From Bradyrhizobium sp. Y36 (GTDB lineage: Bacteria > Pseudomonadota > Alphaproteobacteria > Rhizobiales > Xanthobacteraceae): DNA of 64,000 bases. The translations under genes and the position numbers were made by a program. Below the pieces are notes generated by a model. That model was not told where the DNA came from, did no database searches, and was given only the letters and a program-made list of their open reading frames with translations. The DNA lies in the NCBI RefSeq assembly GCF_002531575.1, contig NZ_NWTI01000001.1, positions 455,501 to 519,500 of the forward strand. Direction: 5' to 3'. Shown here one piece after another: positions 26,964 through 37,433 of this stretch (position 1 is its first letter; each line of letters opens with the position of its first letter).

Positions 26964-27143
26964 ATGGACGTCGGGAAGCTCTCGTGGGGTGTCGTCCTCG
27001 CAATCCTGTTCCTGTGCTTTTTCAGCGCTTTCATCAGAAATGCGTCCCACGCGCAGGGCGTCAAATACAATTGGCTCGGCGTCCTGCTGTCGTTCTCGAC
27101 GATCGGCCTTGCCATCTACCTCGTGTTCTTCCGCCAGCTCTGA
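26964..27143 (+). CDS. Small two-helix membrane protein (59 aa)
   Basis: Starts MDVGKLSWGVVLAILFLCFF, then a polar loop RNASHAQGVKYNW and a second helix LGVLLSFSTIGLAIYLVFF. GCGAGGGGACG upstream is a strong ribosome site at correct spacing. Two transmembrane segments with a short loop suggest an inner-membrane hairpin. Function unknown. Confidence 0.65.
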   Translation: MDVGKLSWGVVLAILFLCFFSAFIRNASHAQGVKYNWLGVLLSFSTIGLAIYLVFFRQL

Positions 27144-27201
27144 CGCAGCCCGCCGGCTGCAGGGATATCGCATTTGTCGCTTTGCGCGAGCTGAGCGCGC
27201 G

Positions 27202-27334
27202 CCTCGTCCTTCGAGACGACCGCTTCGCGGTCCCTCAGGATGAGGCTGAGCGGCATTATCGCCCGTTGAAACTCGCGCAACGCACTCGGTCCTCATCCTG
27301 AGGGCCCGCCAAAGGCGGGCGTCTCGAAGGATGG
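27202..27334. repeat. Palindromic intergenic repeat, family I
   Basis: CCTCGTCCTTCGAGACGACC, then GGTCCCTCAGGATGAGG on one side and CCTCATCCTGAGGGCCCGCC, then GGCGGGCGTCTCGAAGGATG on the other: two nested inverted arms around a divergent centre. Only one copy lies in the window. Confidence 0.75.
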
Positions 27335-27464
27335 CCACAGGCGGTATCATTTCTATATGCAATAGTCCTGCCCCCGGCTGGGAGGGGCCGATGCGTGAGG
27401 CAACTCACATCCCGGGCCTCACCCTGCGGCTAACGTCATCCCAATGTCATCAGGGAGACGTGCC

Positions 27465-27851
27465 ATGGCTGCCATCGCAACCGCCAGAAAGTCCCGCCTG
27501 CACAACGCGATCGAAGGCCTCGCGCTGACCACGATCCTGCAGAGTTTCCCGACCTTCGCCGCCGCCGCCTTCCTGCTCAAGCTGGCGGGCAATCACGACC
27601 TCTCCGGCGACCCCGGCGTCGCCATCTTCGTCGCCATCGCCTCGCTCGCCCACGCGATGCTGGCGGTCACGTTCGGCCCGAGCTTCCCGCATTTGTTCAA
27701 GACCATCTACGAGCCGAAATTCTTCGAGGCCCATCTGTCGCTCGCCGACAAGATCGCGGCCTGGCGCACCCAGCCCGTCGCCTCGCTCCAGCTCGTCACC
27801 ATCGTGCTGTTGCTGTCGGTGATGGCGGTGGTGACGGCGAGCGTGGGGTGA
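27465..27851 (+). CDS. Four-helix-type small membrane protein, tandem paralogue 1
   Basis: A 128-residue protein from MAAIATARKSRLHNAIEGLA with ribosome site CAGGGAGACG. Hydrophobic segments are about LTTILQSFPTFAAAAFLLKL, VAIFVAIASLAHAMLAVTFG and LQLVTIVLLLSVMAVVTASV. The middle part LSLADKIAAWRTQPVASLQL is shared with the next gene, seven bases downstream. I do not recognise the family; an inner-membrane location is likely. Confidence 0.65.
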   Translation: MAAIATARKSRLHNAIEGLALTTILQSFPTFAAAAFLLKLAGNHDLSGDPGVAIFVAIASLAHAMLAVTFGPSFPHLFKTIYEPKFFEAHLSLADKIAAWRTQPVASLQLVTIVLLLSVMAVVTASVG

Positions 27852-27858
27852 GGGAGCC

Positions 27859-28221
27859 ATGCCGTTCATCACAGCGCGGAAACCTGCACCCTTCAACTGG
27901 CTCGAAGGTTTTGTGCTCACCACGGTCCTGCAGGGCTTCCCGATCTTCGCGGCGGCGTCCTTGATGGTGAAGCTGCTGGGCGCCTCGCACGGAGGCAGCC
28001 ACGTGGTCACCATCACGCTGGCGTCGATCTTCTACAGCGTCTTCGTCATCGCGGCCGCCTCGGCATTCCCGAAGGTGAGGAGCGGCTACGAAGCCGGGTT
28101 CTTCGACGCGGGCCTGTCCTTCTCCGAAAAGATCGCTTATTGGCGCGCCAAGCCCGCGACGTCGATGCAGCTCATGGCCTCGGTGCTGCTGCTGTCGCTG
28201 CTGGCGACGATCGTGGGGTGA
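27859..28221 (+). CDS. Four-helix-type small membrane protein, tandem paralogue 2
   Basis: A 120-residue protein (MPFITARKPAPFNWLEGFVL...). It aligns along its length with the preceding gene: LEGFVLTTVLQGFPIFAAAS against IEGLALTTILQSFPTFAAAA, LSFSEKIAYWRAKPATSMQL against LSLADKIAAWRTQPVASLQL. The two genes are seven bases apart, so they are co-translated and may form a heteromeric membrane complex. Function unknown. Confidence 0.65.
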   Translation: MPFITARKPAPFNWLEGFVLTTVLQGFPIFAAASLMVKLLGASHGGSHVVTITLASIFYSVFVIAAASAFPKVRSGYEAGFFDAGLSFSEKIAYWRAKPATSMQLMASVLLLSLLATIVG

Positions 28222-28910
28222 GGGTGTGTTCGTCGATTCCACGCTCGCAACGATCGGGCAGGTGGTATCCGCATCACTTTGCTGGCTTCCATTGCTCATT
28301 GCACACACCTCCGCATTCCCGCGGCGCGTTTCGCCCGGGCTTTGCCTGGTTGCGCGCCCCCGATTGGAAGAGAGGGCGCAGGGAAGGCCGGGAGCCGATT
28401 GGCTCCCGTGGCCGCCTGTGCAGAAGGTAGTCTGCGTGTGCAGGCACAGGCGGAAGACCACAGGGCAACCGGGACATCCCGGCCTTCCCTGCGCGATGGT
28501 TGGAACGGCTTATGGCGCGCTCTCCCCGGGGAGCGTTGCACTATTGCCCCCGTCACCTCAGGGATGACCGACACGCCGGCCCGGTTGGGCCGCTCGTGTC
28601 ACCCCAAGACTTGGCGCCAGACCCCCGGGCGCCAGGACCACACGATTTTGCCGTACACGCATCCCATTTGTCGAAAGCGCGCCGTCCTGCTCACGGTTGC
28701 CCGCCCTGCAAAACCTCTCGCGCCAATGAGACCCGTGTCCACCGCCGCCCGGCCCCATGTCGTGACGATCGCGATACGCCCTCTCCGTCGGGCCGGAGTG
28801 AGTGAGGCATACGATAATTCCGAATTTCGGTAAAGTGGAATATTTTTGTGAGGAAGTGTTGACGCGTCGGGCAAAACAGTGCGCGAGGTGGGCCCGGATC
28901 ACGCCGCGCC
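28222..28910. other. Long gene-free stretch of repeat character
   Basis: About 690 bases with overlapping long open frames on both strands, none with start, codon bias or domain support. It contains inverted motifs such as GGGAGCCGATTGGCTCCC, CGGGACATCCCGG and GGCGCCAGACCCCCGGGCGCC. The right end (about 28800-28860) turns AT-rich. My reading is an old interspersed repeat or degenerated sequence leading into the island; no second copy exists in the window to prove it. Confidence 0.35.
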
Positions 28911-28980
28911 GTCATTGCGAGGAGCCCTTGCGACGAAGCAATTCAGACTGCGTCTGGGGAAGGATTCCGGATTGCTGCGG
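28911..28980. repeat. Truncated family C repeat
   Basis: GTCATTGCGAGGAGCCCTTG, then CGACGAAGCAATTCAGACTG and GGATTGCT match the first three quarters of family C (complete at 38470 and 52266), but the closing CGCAATGAC arm is missing. The sequence changes at about 28980 where the AT-richer island begins. Confidence 0.65.
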
Positions 28981-29001
28981 AGTCGCCGACGTATCTAGCG
29001 G

Positions 29002-29283
29002 TCAGTCCAGTGGATACGAACGTAGAAATTCTTTGGCAGCGTCGCGCGTCGAAAAGCGGCCAAGCTCCTTGTAGTCGGGATCGTCCTCCGCCTGATCGGA
29101 CGACCGCAGCACGCGAACTTGCCGCCGTCCTCCACGATCAATTCCGTCAAGTTTCTCGCTGTTGAGAGGCGACATGTCGCGGAAGCCGCAGTGCGGACAT
29201 TCGTGGTCGTAGGTGCACGACCATTCGCCGGTCCATGTCTTCTGGCAGCGGTCGCAGCGATAGATGTTGAGGAACCAGACCAT
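29002..29283 (-). CDS. Small zinc-ribbon protein in the island
   Basis: A 93-residue protein starting MVWFLNIYRCDRCQKTWTGE. Cys pairs CDRC and CPHC, 18 residues apart, form a zinc ribbon. The C-terminal half (DPDYKELGRFSTRDAAKEFL) is a short helical segment. It begins eight bases after the stop of a remnant resembling a restriction-enzyme C-terminus, and lies downstream of the NACHT gene on the same strand. Possible nucleic-acid contact or a rubredoxin-like role cannot be decided. Confidence 0.65.
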   Translation of the reverse strand: MVWFLNIYRCDRCQKTWTGEWSCTYDHECPHCGFRDMSPLNSEKLDGIDRGGRRQVRVLRSSDQAEDDPDYKELGRFSTRDAAKEFLRSYPLD

Positions 29284-29291
29284 GGCGAACC

Positions 29292-29363
29292 CTACGATTT
29301 CAGACGGTAGTTGCCGCGAGACAAGAACTCGAGGAAGCCACGATCACGCAAATACTGAAGCTG
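29292..29363 (-). pseudogene. Remnant resembling the C-terminal winged helix of a Dam-replacing/DpnI-type restriction enzyme
   Basis: A 23-codon open stretch between in-frame TAG codons reads QLQYLRDRGFLEFLSRGNYR then LKS and stop. The pattern LQxLRDxGxxxFLxRGxYRL is, from memory, that of the last helix and wing of DpnI-like/Dam-replacing and some other type II restriction proteins. Nothing of the catalytic part remains between here and the NACHT stop at 29400. It suggests that a restriction gene once preceded the zinc-ribbon gene and was lost. Confidence 0.35.
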
Positions 29364-29399
29364 CTATTCGAGGGCTAAGCGTGGGCTGACGAAGCTGCG

Positions 29400-31391
29400 T
29401 TAGTGTCTAGTCGCATCGGCTTGTGGAATGCTATCCGGGTCCATTCCGTTCGGCAGTTCAGGAAGAGTAGGTTCTAAACTTGCAACAAATCTATTCGATG
29501 CACCTTCTTCCTCATGACTAATCTGGAATTCCCCATCCATAGTCAGCATCACTGATAGTGATTGAGTCTCCTTGCTGGGTGACTCGTCAAAAGCTTTACA
29601 CAGTGCCTGACTTGCGGAACCGTCGCGTACCTTGTGAATCGCTTCTAGTAGCTCCGAGAGGGAGTGGATCCACTCTGCGCTATTCACATCTGGTGCAGTG
29701 ACGATGAGGCGCCAAACAGAACTGCTCTCTGTCTGTACTTCCACGGATTTTGCTTCAGCGAATATATTTTCGATCAATAGCCTGCAATAGAATGCAAACC
29801 CATCGACAACGTTAGGATCGATTGTGAGGCGCTGACTGAGGGATTCACATAATCCAATTGCTAAGCCGGCGCGATAAGGCGGTGCGGCATTCAGCGCGTC
29901 TGCTACGATATCGGATGCATCGCTCGATAAGCCCGTCATAAATCGAAGCATTCGCGATGACTTCTTGTCCAAAGAGTCCGAAATTCTTCCTATCGATTCA
30001 GAAAACTTTGAACCAAGCCGGTCGATCCAGTGTAGGCACGTATAGAATTCTTGAATTAATTTGTGTCGGAACGACCAGGTGCCGTCATCTCTCCGCAGGA
30101 TCATACTTGTGTGCTGTTCCAAGAGGGCGAGCACTGTAGCCGGCGCTTCGTCTGGATAAACGCGCCTAAGCTTATCTGCGACTTCCTGTGTCGAGAAGTG
30201 TCCAGAAGAAGAATCGACGTGATGAGCTAGGATCCTAAGTAAATTCGTCTTGCGAGCCGGCGATAGCTCCGCATTTTTTGATCGGACTATTCCCCTTACC
30301 GAATCCCATTCGTCGACCAGAGCTTCCATCATTGCAGCGATAGACTCAGTAATGAAATGAGGGCTCAGTTCCTTGCGTACATAGCGAGCGAGTAACAGTG
30401 TTAACAGGAGTGGGTTGCCAACCAAATCAAGGAGATAGGATTCAGAGGCCAAGCGAGTCCAAAATGGCTTCCAGGGCCTTTGACCGTGGAGTTTGTGAAA
30501 GATGATTTCGCGAACTTGCGCCTCATTAAAGGGACGAAGCTCGAAATCTGTAAACTCTGCGAACGGACGCGTCTCGACTCCCGTTCTGGTTGATAGAAAA
30601 AACGAGCAGTTCGCATACTGTTTTGCAAATAGCCGCAAGTCACGTGTCGCGGTATCTCGAAGGTCATTGGAGATTTCGTCGATTCCGTCTAGCGCGAACG
30701 TTAGTTCTCCTCGCTCGGCGAAATAACTGAAATTGTCTGCAAGCCAATCCCCCTTTAGGTCAACCAAAGCTCTCTTTGCGCATAACTCAAAGCTGTCAGT
30801 CTTACGCCAGTCTCTAAGCGCGATGTAGACCGGGATGTTCGTTTGCTGAGCGGTGCTATTGGACGTGCGGGCGATCTGCAGCATGAGATGTCTGAGCAGA
30901 GTAGTCTTGCCTGCGCCAGCTGAGCCGGAAATGATTACTCGGCGCGCATTCTTTGCGTGCATTAATGGGACGAGTTTTTTTAGGCTTCTGTTGTAAAGGG
31001 TCGGCTCAACAAAAGTCGCAGGCAGGTAGCAACGTTGCTCGGGTAAAATCGCCTCAGAAAAAGAATATGCTGAGTAGAACAAGGCTAGATAGTGCTCGGT
31101 GGCGCCGAACGGGCGCGGAGCGAATTCAATATGACTTTCCTTAGGCTCATGAAGTATGGCGTACGAACAATGGTCCGTTTCATTGGAGACAAATATTAGG
31201 GCGGGCATCTCCCTGCCGCCAAATACGACTTGTCCGTTTATCTGCTTGTGACGTCCCGTTAGGGCCGCCCCCAATTCGTCCGGATCAGGCAGAGGAAGGT
31301 CGCACCGCAGCCAATCTTGGTCGACCACAAAGATCGAGCCCTGTTGTTCGACAGGCAAGCATTTAGGTTTCGACGATGGAGGATTGTTCAT
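29400..31391 (-). CDS. NACHT-family NTPase (STAND-type), candidate immune sensor
   Basis: A 663-residue protein from MNNPPSSKPKCLPVEQQ; a TTG at 31406 would add five residues. Residues about 1-130 are an N-terminal domain I cannot assign. The NACHT core follows: Walker A GSAGAGKTTLLRHL (156-169), a strand PVYIALRDW, Walker B TFALDGIDEIS (231-241), FFLSTRTG (sensor), LRPFNEAQVREIIFHKL and VGNPLLLTLLL, the usual NACHT winged-helix entry. The C-terminal 300 residues are helical without recognisable TPR, LRR or WD repeats. The start overlaps the 3' end of the nucleotidyltransferase gene by 29 bases. AT-rich composition marks it as acquired. No nuclease motif is visible. Confidence 0.88.
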   Translation of the reverse strand: MNNPPSSKPKCLPVEQQGSIFVVDQDWLRCDLPLPDPDELGAALTGRHKQINGQVVFGGREMPALIFVSNETDHCSYAILHEPKESHIEFAPRPFGATEHYLALFYSAYSFSEAILPEQRCYLPATFVEPTLYNRSLKKLVPLMHAKNARRVIISGSAGAGKTTLLRHLMLQIARTSNSTAQQTNIPVYIALRDWRKTDSFELCAKRALVDLKGDWLADNFSYFAERGELTFALDGIDEISNDLRDTATRDLRLFAKQYANCSFFLSTRTGVETRPFAEFTDFELRPFNEAQVREIIFHKLHGQRPWKPFWTRLASESYLLDLVGNPLLLTLLLARYVRKELSPHFITESIAAMMEALVDEWDSVRGIVRSKNAELSPARKTNLLRILAHHVDSSSGHFSTQEVADKLRRVYPDEAPATVLALLEQHTSMILRRDDGTWSFRHKLIQEFYTCLHWIDRLGSKFSESIGRISDSLDKKSSRMLRFMTGLSSDASDIVADALNAAPPYRAGLAIGLCESLSQRLTIDPNVVDGFAFYCRLLIENIFAEAKSVEVQTESSSVWRLIVTAPDVNSAEWIHSLSELLEAIHKVRDGSASQALCKAFDESPSKETQSLSVMLTMDGEFQISHEEEGASNRFVASLEPTLPELPNGMDPDSIPQADATRH

Positions 31392-32523
31392 TGAGTAAAC
31401 CGCCAACTAGGGGTTCAAAGTAGGTGTCCCAAACATACGCGAGGCCAAGCTCTTCCATGCACTCTCGGTAAGTCTGCATGACCGTTGGATATTGTGCAGG
31501 GGATGAGCAGTTTCCGAGCACCTGCGCCTTTATGTAGTGAGATCTTATTTGGAGCCGCATACTGGGCAATGCGCCGACTAGATCTGTCGTAAGGCAGGTC
31601 TTGGTCTCGGGAGTTAACTGATAGCCGCGGGCAACGAACTTAATCGTTCTGATGAATATTTGTGCATATTGATGATGGTTTGCGCTGCCGCATATGAAAG
31701 AAAGGAGCTTTTGCTGAGCGTCTGAAATTCCTCTACCGGTAGGATCAATAATTACGTCGTTGATTGGTTCGTAGTAAACTGCATTACAAGAGAAGTCTCG
31801 ATGTCGGACATCCCGTTCAAATCCCACCCCGAAGATCGCGTCTTTGGTGCCTGGCAAGCTATCAGAGAAAAGCTTTAGATCGATATGTGGGTCGCCGCTG
31901 CGCTTGGATCCTCCGATGCTGATATATCCGCGCTCCTTCGAGAGGGAAGGGTCATATCGAAACATGCTCGGTAGAAACTTCTTCGCCTGGACTAGCGGCA
32001 TCGTAGTTACGACATCAATGTCATTGGCCGTGCCTCCATTAAGAGTGTCGCGCACGGTGCCGCCAACGACGTAGGCCTCAAATCCTCGGGACCATATTTC
32101 TTCAATTAAGTTTCGGTAGGTCGGACCCGGTGGTATTCGCCTCGCTAAGAGTTGGGCAAACCGTTGTGACGTGGCGCTGTCCGGTCGAATAATTTTTCCT
32201 CCGTTAGGCAAGGTCATCCAATTTGGGCCAACTCGGTTGAATGGGTCACAAAGACGGATCTCTTCAAACGATTTGGTAGTCCCGTTACCAAAATCGTTGA
32301 GGATCACGGCGTTCCCTTCGATGTCATGCCCAGTCATAACTCCACTAACCTGATGAGCTTCTGCGAACCAGCAAACCCGGTCGCCTGGTCTTGGCAGTGG
32401 GCAAATAGGCAATTTGAGGGAGCTTGGATCGATGAGCTGAATCACATCAAACAATGCCTCAAGGATAAAACTGCAACATTCTAGATTATCAATTGAATTG
32501 CAATGGAGAATTCGGCTACCCAA
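31363..32523 (-). CDS. CCA-adding/poly(A)-polymerase-type nucleotidyltransferase
   Basis: A 386-residue protein with a TTG start (in-frame stop four codons upstream). Residues about 45-95 (RPGDRVCWFAEAHQVSGVMT...) look like a small SH3/KOW-type barrel. The class II nucleotidyltransferase head domain follows: AYVVGGTVRDTLNGGTANDI with GG154-155 and catalytic DID168-170, a third carboxylate in HIDLKLF (213-219), RHRDFSCNAVYYEP (240-253, compare RRDFTINA), IIDPTGRGISDAQQKLL and IRTIKFVARGYQLT (compare RAIRFAARxGF). The C-terminal tRNA-binding body of true CCA enzymes is short or absent. It overlaps the NACHT gene and is AT-rich like it, so it is unlikely to be the housekeeping cca. Confidence 0.85.
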   Translation of the reverse strand: MGSRILHCNSIDNLECCSFILEALFDVIQLIDPSSLKLPICPLPRPGDRVCWFAEAHQVSGVMTGHDIEGNAVILNDFGNGTTKSFEEIRLCDPFNRVGPNWMTLPNGGKIIRPDSATSQRFAQLLARRIPPGPTYRNLIEEIWSRGFEAYVVGGTVRDTLNGGTANDIDVVTTMPLVQAKKFLPSMFRYDPSLSKERGYISIGGSKRSGDPHIDLKLFSDSLPGTKDAIFGVGFERDVRHRDFSCNAVYYEPINDVIIDPTGRGISDAQQKLLSFICGSANHHQYAQIFIRTIKFVARGYQLTPETKTCLTTDLVGALPSMRLQIRSHYIKAQVLGNCSSPAQYPTVMQTYRECMEELGLAYVWDTYFEPLVGGLLNEQSSIVET

Positions 32524-32544
32524 GGTTATATCTTAGGTGTCATT

Positions 32545-35541
<2,997 letters not shown>

Positions 35542-35634
35542 GAGGCGAATATGGGACGAGTCTGCCCCGCAATAAAGGGCGAATGGCCGCCGCCATGCAG
35601 CCTGCTGACAGCAGGTTGGCAGCAGGCACGTGCC

Positions 35635-35865
35635 TCACGCCGCCGGCGACGGACCCTCGCCGTCATCACTCGCCTGATAGGGCTTCAGGATGTCGAGATG
35701 GATCCCGCCGCAATCGGTGCAGCGCATGGTCCAGTATTCGCATCCGGCGCGGCCGCCGATGACGCGGAGCACCGTCAGGTCGCCGTCGCATTCCGGGCAG
35801 TTCGACAGCACGTTGCGGGTGTAGATCCTCGGCCGCGACGTGTCCTCGAATTCGATGACTGACAT
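35635..35865 (-). CDS. Small zinc-ribbon hypothetical protein
   Basis: A 76-residue protein from MSVIEFEDTSRPRIYTRNVL. Cysteines in NCPECDG and MRCTDCGG give a CxxC...CxxC zinc ribbon. The start has AAGGGGGCAACC upstream. It is followed by uvrB 93 bases downstream on the same strand. Comparable proteins are annotated only as hypothetical; nucleic-acid or protein binding is possible. Confidence 0.65.
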   Translation of the reverse strand: MSVIEFEDTSRPRIYTRNVLSNCPECDGDLTVLRVIGGRAGCEYWTMRCTDCGGIHLDILKPYQASDDGEGPSPAA

Positions 35866-35923
35866 GACCGGTTGCCCCCTTCTTACGCTGCGCTGTCCCT
35901 GGTTCGCGGGCCGTCCTGCTGGC

Positions 35924-36148
35924 TTATTCGTCGTCGTTGTCGGCCCGCCGGCGGAAGCGGTCGATGTGGTGCTTGGCGTCGGCGATCGCGGCGTTCTGAT
36001 CGGGCCAGGCGAAACCGACCTCCATGGCCGGAAACAGCACGCCGTCGATGGCGACGGGGCTGAGATCGGCGCGGCGGATTCGGGCGTGCCAGAGGCCTTT
36101 GCCGGCCTCGAAAGATTCGATGTCAAAGCCGTCGTAAAGGGTCGTCAT
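35924..36148 (-). CDS. Small hypothetical protein
   Basis: A 74-residue soluble protein, MTTLYDGFDIESFEAGKGLW, then HARIRRADLSPVAIDGVLFP and a C-terminal acidic end RADNDDE. The longer frame upstream is a shadow of the LysR gene and is rejected. The pattern of a compact beta unit followed by a helix (DAKHHIDRFRRRAD) is seen in other short rhizobial proteins without known role. It is the upstream neighbour of the zinc-ribbon gene (58-base gap). Confidence 0.55.
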   Translation of the reverse strand: MTTLYDGFDIESFEAGKGLWHARIRRADLSPVAIDGVLFPAMEVGFAWPDQNAAIADAKHHIDRFRRRADNDDE

Positions 36149-36252
36149 TCTTGTCGGTCCCACGTTTCTTTTCGGAGGGTCAGGGGACCACGTTTGCGGA
36201 TTTTGGGATGTGAAGCCGTTCACAAGTGGCCGGCTTTTTTGGCCTCCTGACG

Positions 36253-37173
36253 TCAGTTCCGTGCTGCAGTGCGGCCGATCCGCCGCGGCCTGGCCGCGGG
36301 TTCCGCCGCGGCGCGCATGATCCAGCGGCGGAACGCGGCGAAGTCGCGCTGCTCGGTCTGGAAGCTGCGATAGAGCAGATACCAGCGCATGCCCTTGGGC
36401 ACCGAGAGGTCGAACGGGGCCACCAGCCGGCCGGCGGCGAGGTCGTCGTCGATATAGGGGCGGATGCCCATGGCGATGCCGAGCCCGTCGGCGGCGGCCT
36501 GAAGGGCCTGTCCGTAGAACTGGAACTCCGGCCCACGCGGATTGATGCGGGGGAGGTTCGCGGCCTTCAGCCAGATCGGCCAGTCCTCCGGCGAATGTTC
36601 GACGCGGATCAGGCTGGGGCCCTTGAGGTCCGCCGGGCGCTTCAGGCCGCTGGCGAGGCGGGGCACGCAGACCGGCGTGAGGTCGCCGGCGAACAGCGGC
36701 TCGGCGACGAGGCCGGGCCAATCGCCGGTGCCGAGCTTGATGCCGCAGCTCCAGTCCTCGCCGAACGGCACCGATGCGCCGCCGGTGGTGAAGCGCACCT
36801 CGATGTCGGGCTCCTCGCTGCGAAACTCCGACAGGCGCGGGATCAGCCAGCGCATCGCAAAGGTGTGGCCGACGCCGATGGTGAGCACGCGGACGCTCGC
36901 CGGCGCCGTCACCTGCGCGGTGAGGCTGGCCAGTGCATCGAAGATCGGGGTCAGCCCGCTTTGATAGGCCCGGCCGGCCTGTGTCAGCACCAGGCGATTG
37001 GCCTTGCGCTCGAACAGCGCGACGCCGAGCCGCTCTTCGAGCAGATGCACCATGCGGCTGACGGCGGCCGCCGACACGCTCAGCTCGAGCCCGGCCGCGG
37101 CAAAGCTGCCGGTCCGCGCCGCCGCCTCGAATGCCTTGATGCCGTTGAGAAACAGCAGCCGCCGCAAATGCAA
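36253..37173 (-). CDS. LysR-family transcriptional regulator (GcvA-like)
   Basis: A 306-residue regulator. The N-terminal helix-turn-helix reads KAFEAAARTGSFAAAGLELS, then VSAAAVSRMVHLLEERLGVA and LFERKANRLVLTQAGRAY; the effector-binding domain follows (VLTIGVGHTFAMRWLIPRL, GIKLGTGDWPGL). SVSAAAVSR and the W-rich effector domain recall the GcvA/AmpR branch. The apparent start is TTG at 37173, preceded by CAGGGG. It is transcribed divergently from the TauE/SafE permease, its likeliest target (inference), but a repeat block occupies much of the gap. Confidence 0.9.
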   Translation of the reverse strand: MHLRRLLFLNGIKAFEAAARTGSFAAAGLELSVSAAAVSRMVHLLEERLGVALFERKANRLVLTQAGRAYQSGLTPIFDALASLTAQVTAPASVRVLTIGVGHTFAMRWLIPRLSEFRSEEPDIEVRFTTGGASVPFGEDWSCGIKLGTGDWPGLVAEPLFAGDLTPVCVPRLASGLKRPADLKGPSLIRVEHSPEDWPIWLKAANLPRINPRGPEFQFYGQALQAAADGLGIAMGIRPYIDDDLAAGRLVAPFDLSVPKGMRWYLLYRSFQTEQRDFAAFRRWIMRAAAEPAARPRRIGRTAARN

Positions 37174-37257
37174 GACCCCTGCGCAATACCCTCAGGAAAG
37201 CTGAGGCCAGGGCAAGATAACTCAGTTTGCGCGAGCGGGGCAAGCAAGGCACGTTCC

Positions 37258-37400
37258 CCTTCGCCTCTCCCCGCGGCGGGGAGAGGCCGACACGCGCAGC
37301 GTGGCGGTGAGGGAGAGTCTCCGCGAGTCCAACTGCTACCGTCTCCGCCGAGGCTCCCCCTTATCCCAACCCTCTCCCCGCAAGCGCGGCGAGGGGGAAT
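37258..37400. repeat. Family E repeat, two arms
   Basis: CTTCGCCTCTCCCCGCGGCG, GGGAGAGGC at the left and CCCTCTCCCCGCAAGCGCGG, CGAGGG at the right, with a divergent 60-base centre. It relates to the complete copies at 42460 and 42883. It lies in the LysR/permease promoter gap. Confidence 0.65.
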
Positions 37401-37433
37401 GAGCAGTCTTCGTCCCTCACGTGCTTTCAGGAG

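Noticed and set aside
28279-28833. 184-codon frame in the gap before the island
   Set aside because: Overlaps other frames on both strands, no ribosome site, no protein-like composition.
29002-32523. Integrative element with integrase or att sites around the NACHT operon
   Set aside because: No integrase, tRNA gene or matching direct repeats were found at both ends; only a truncated repeat on the left.
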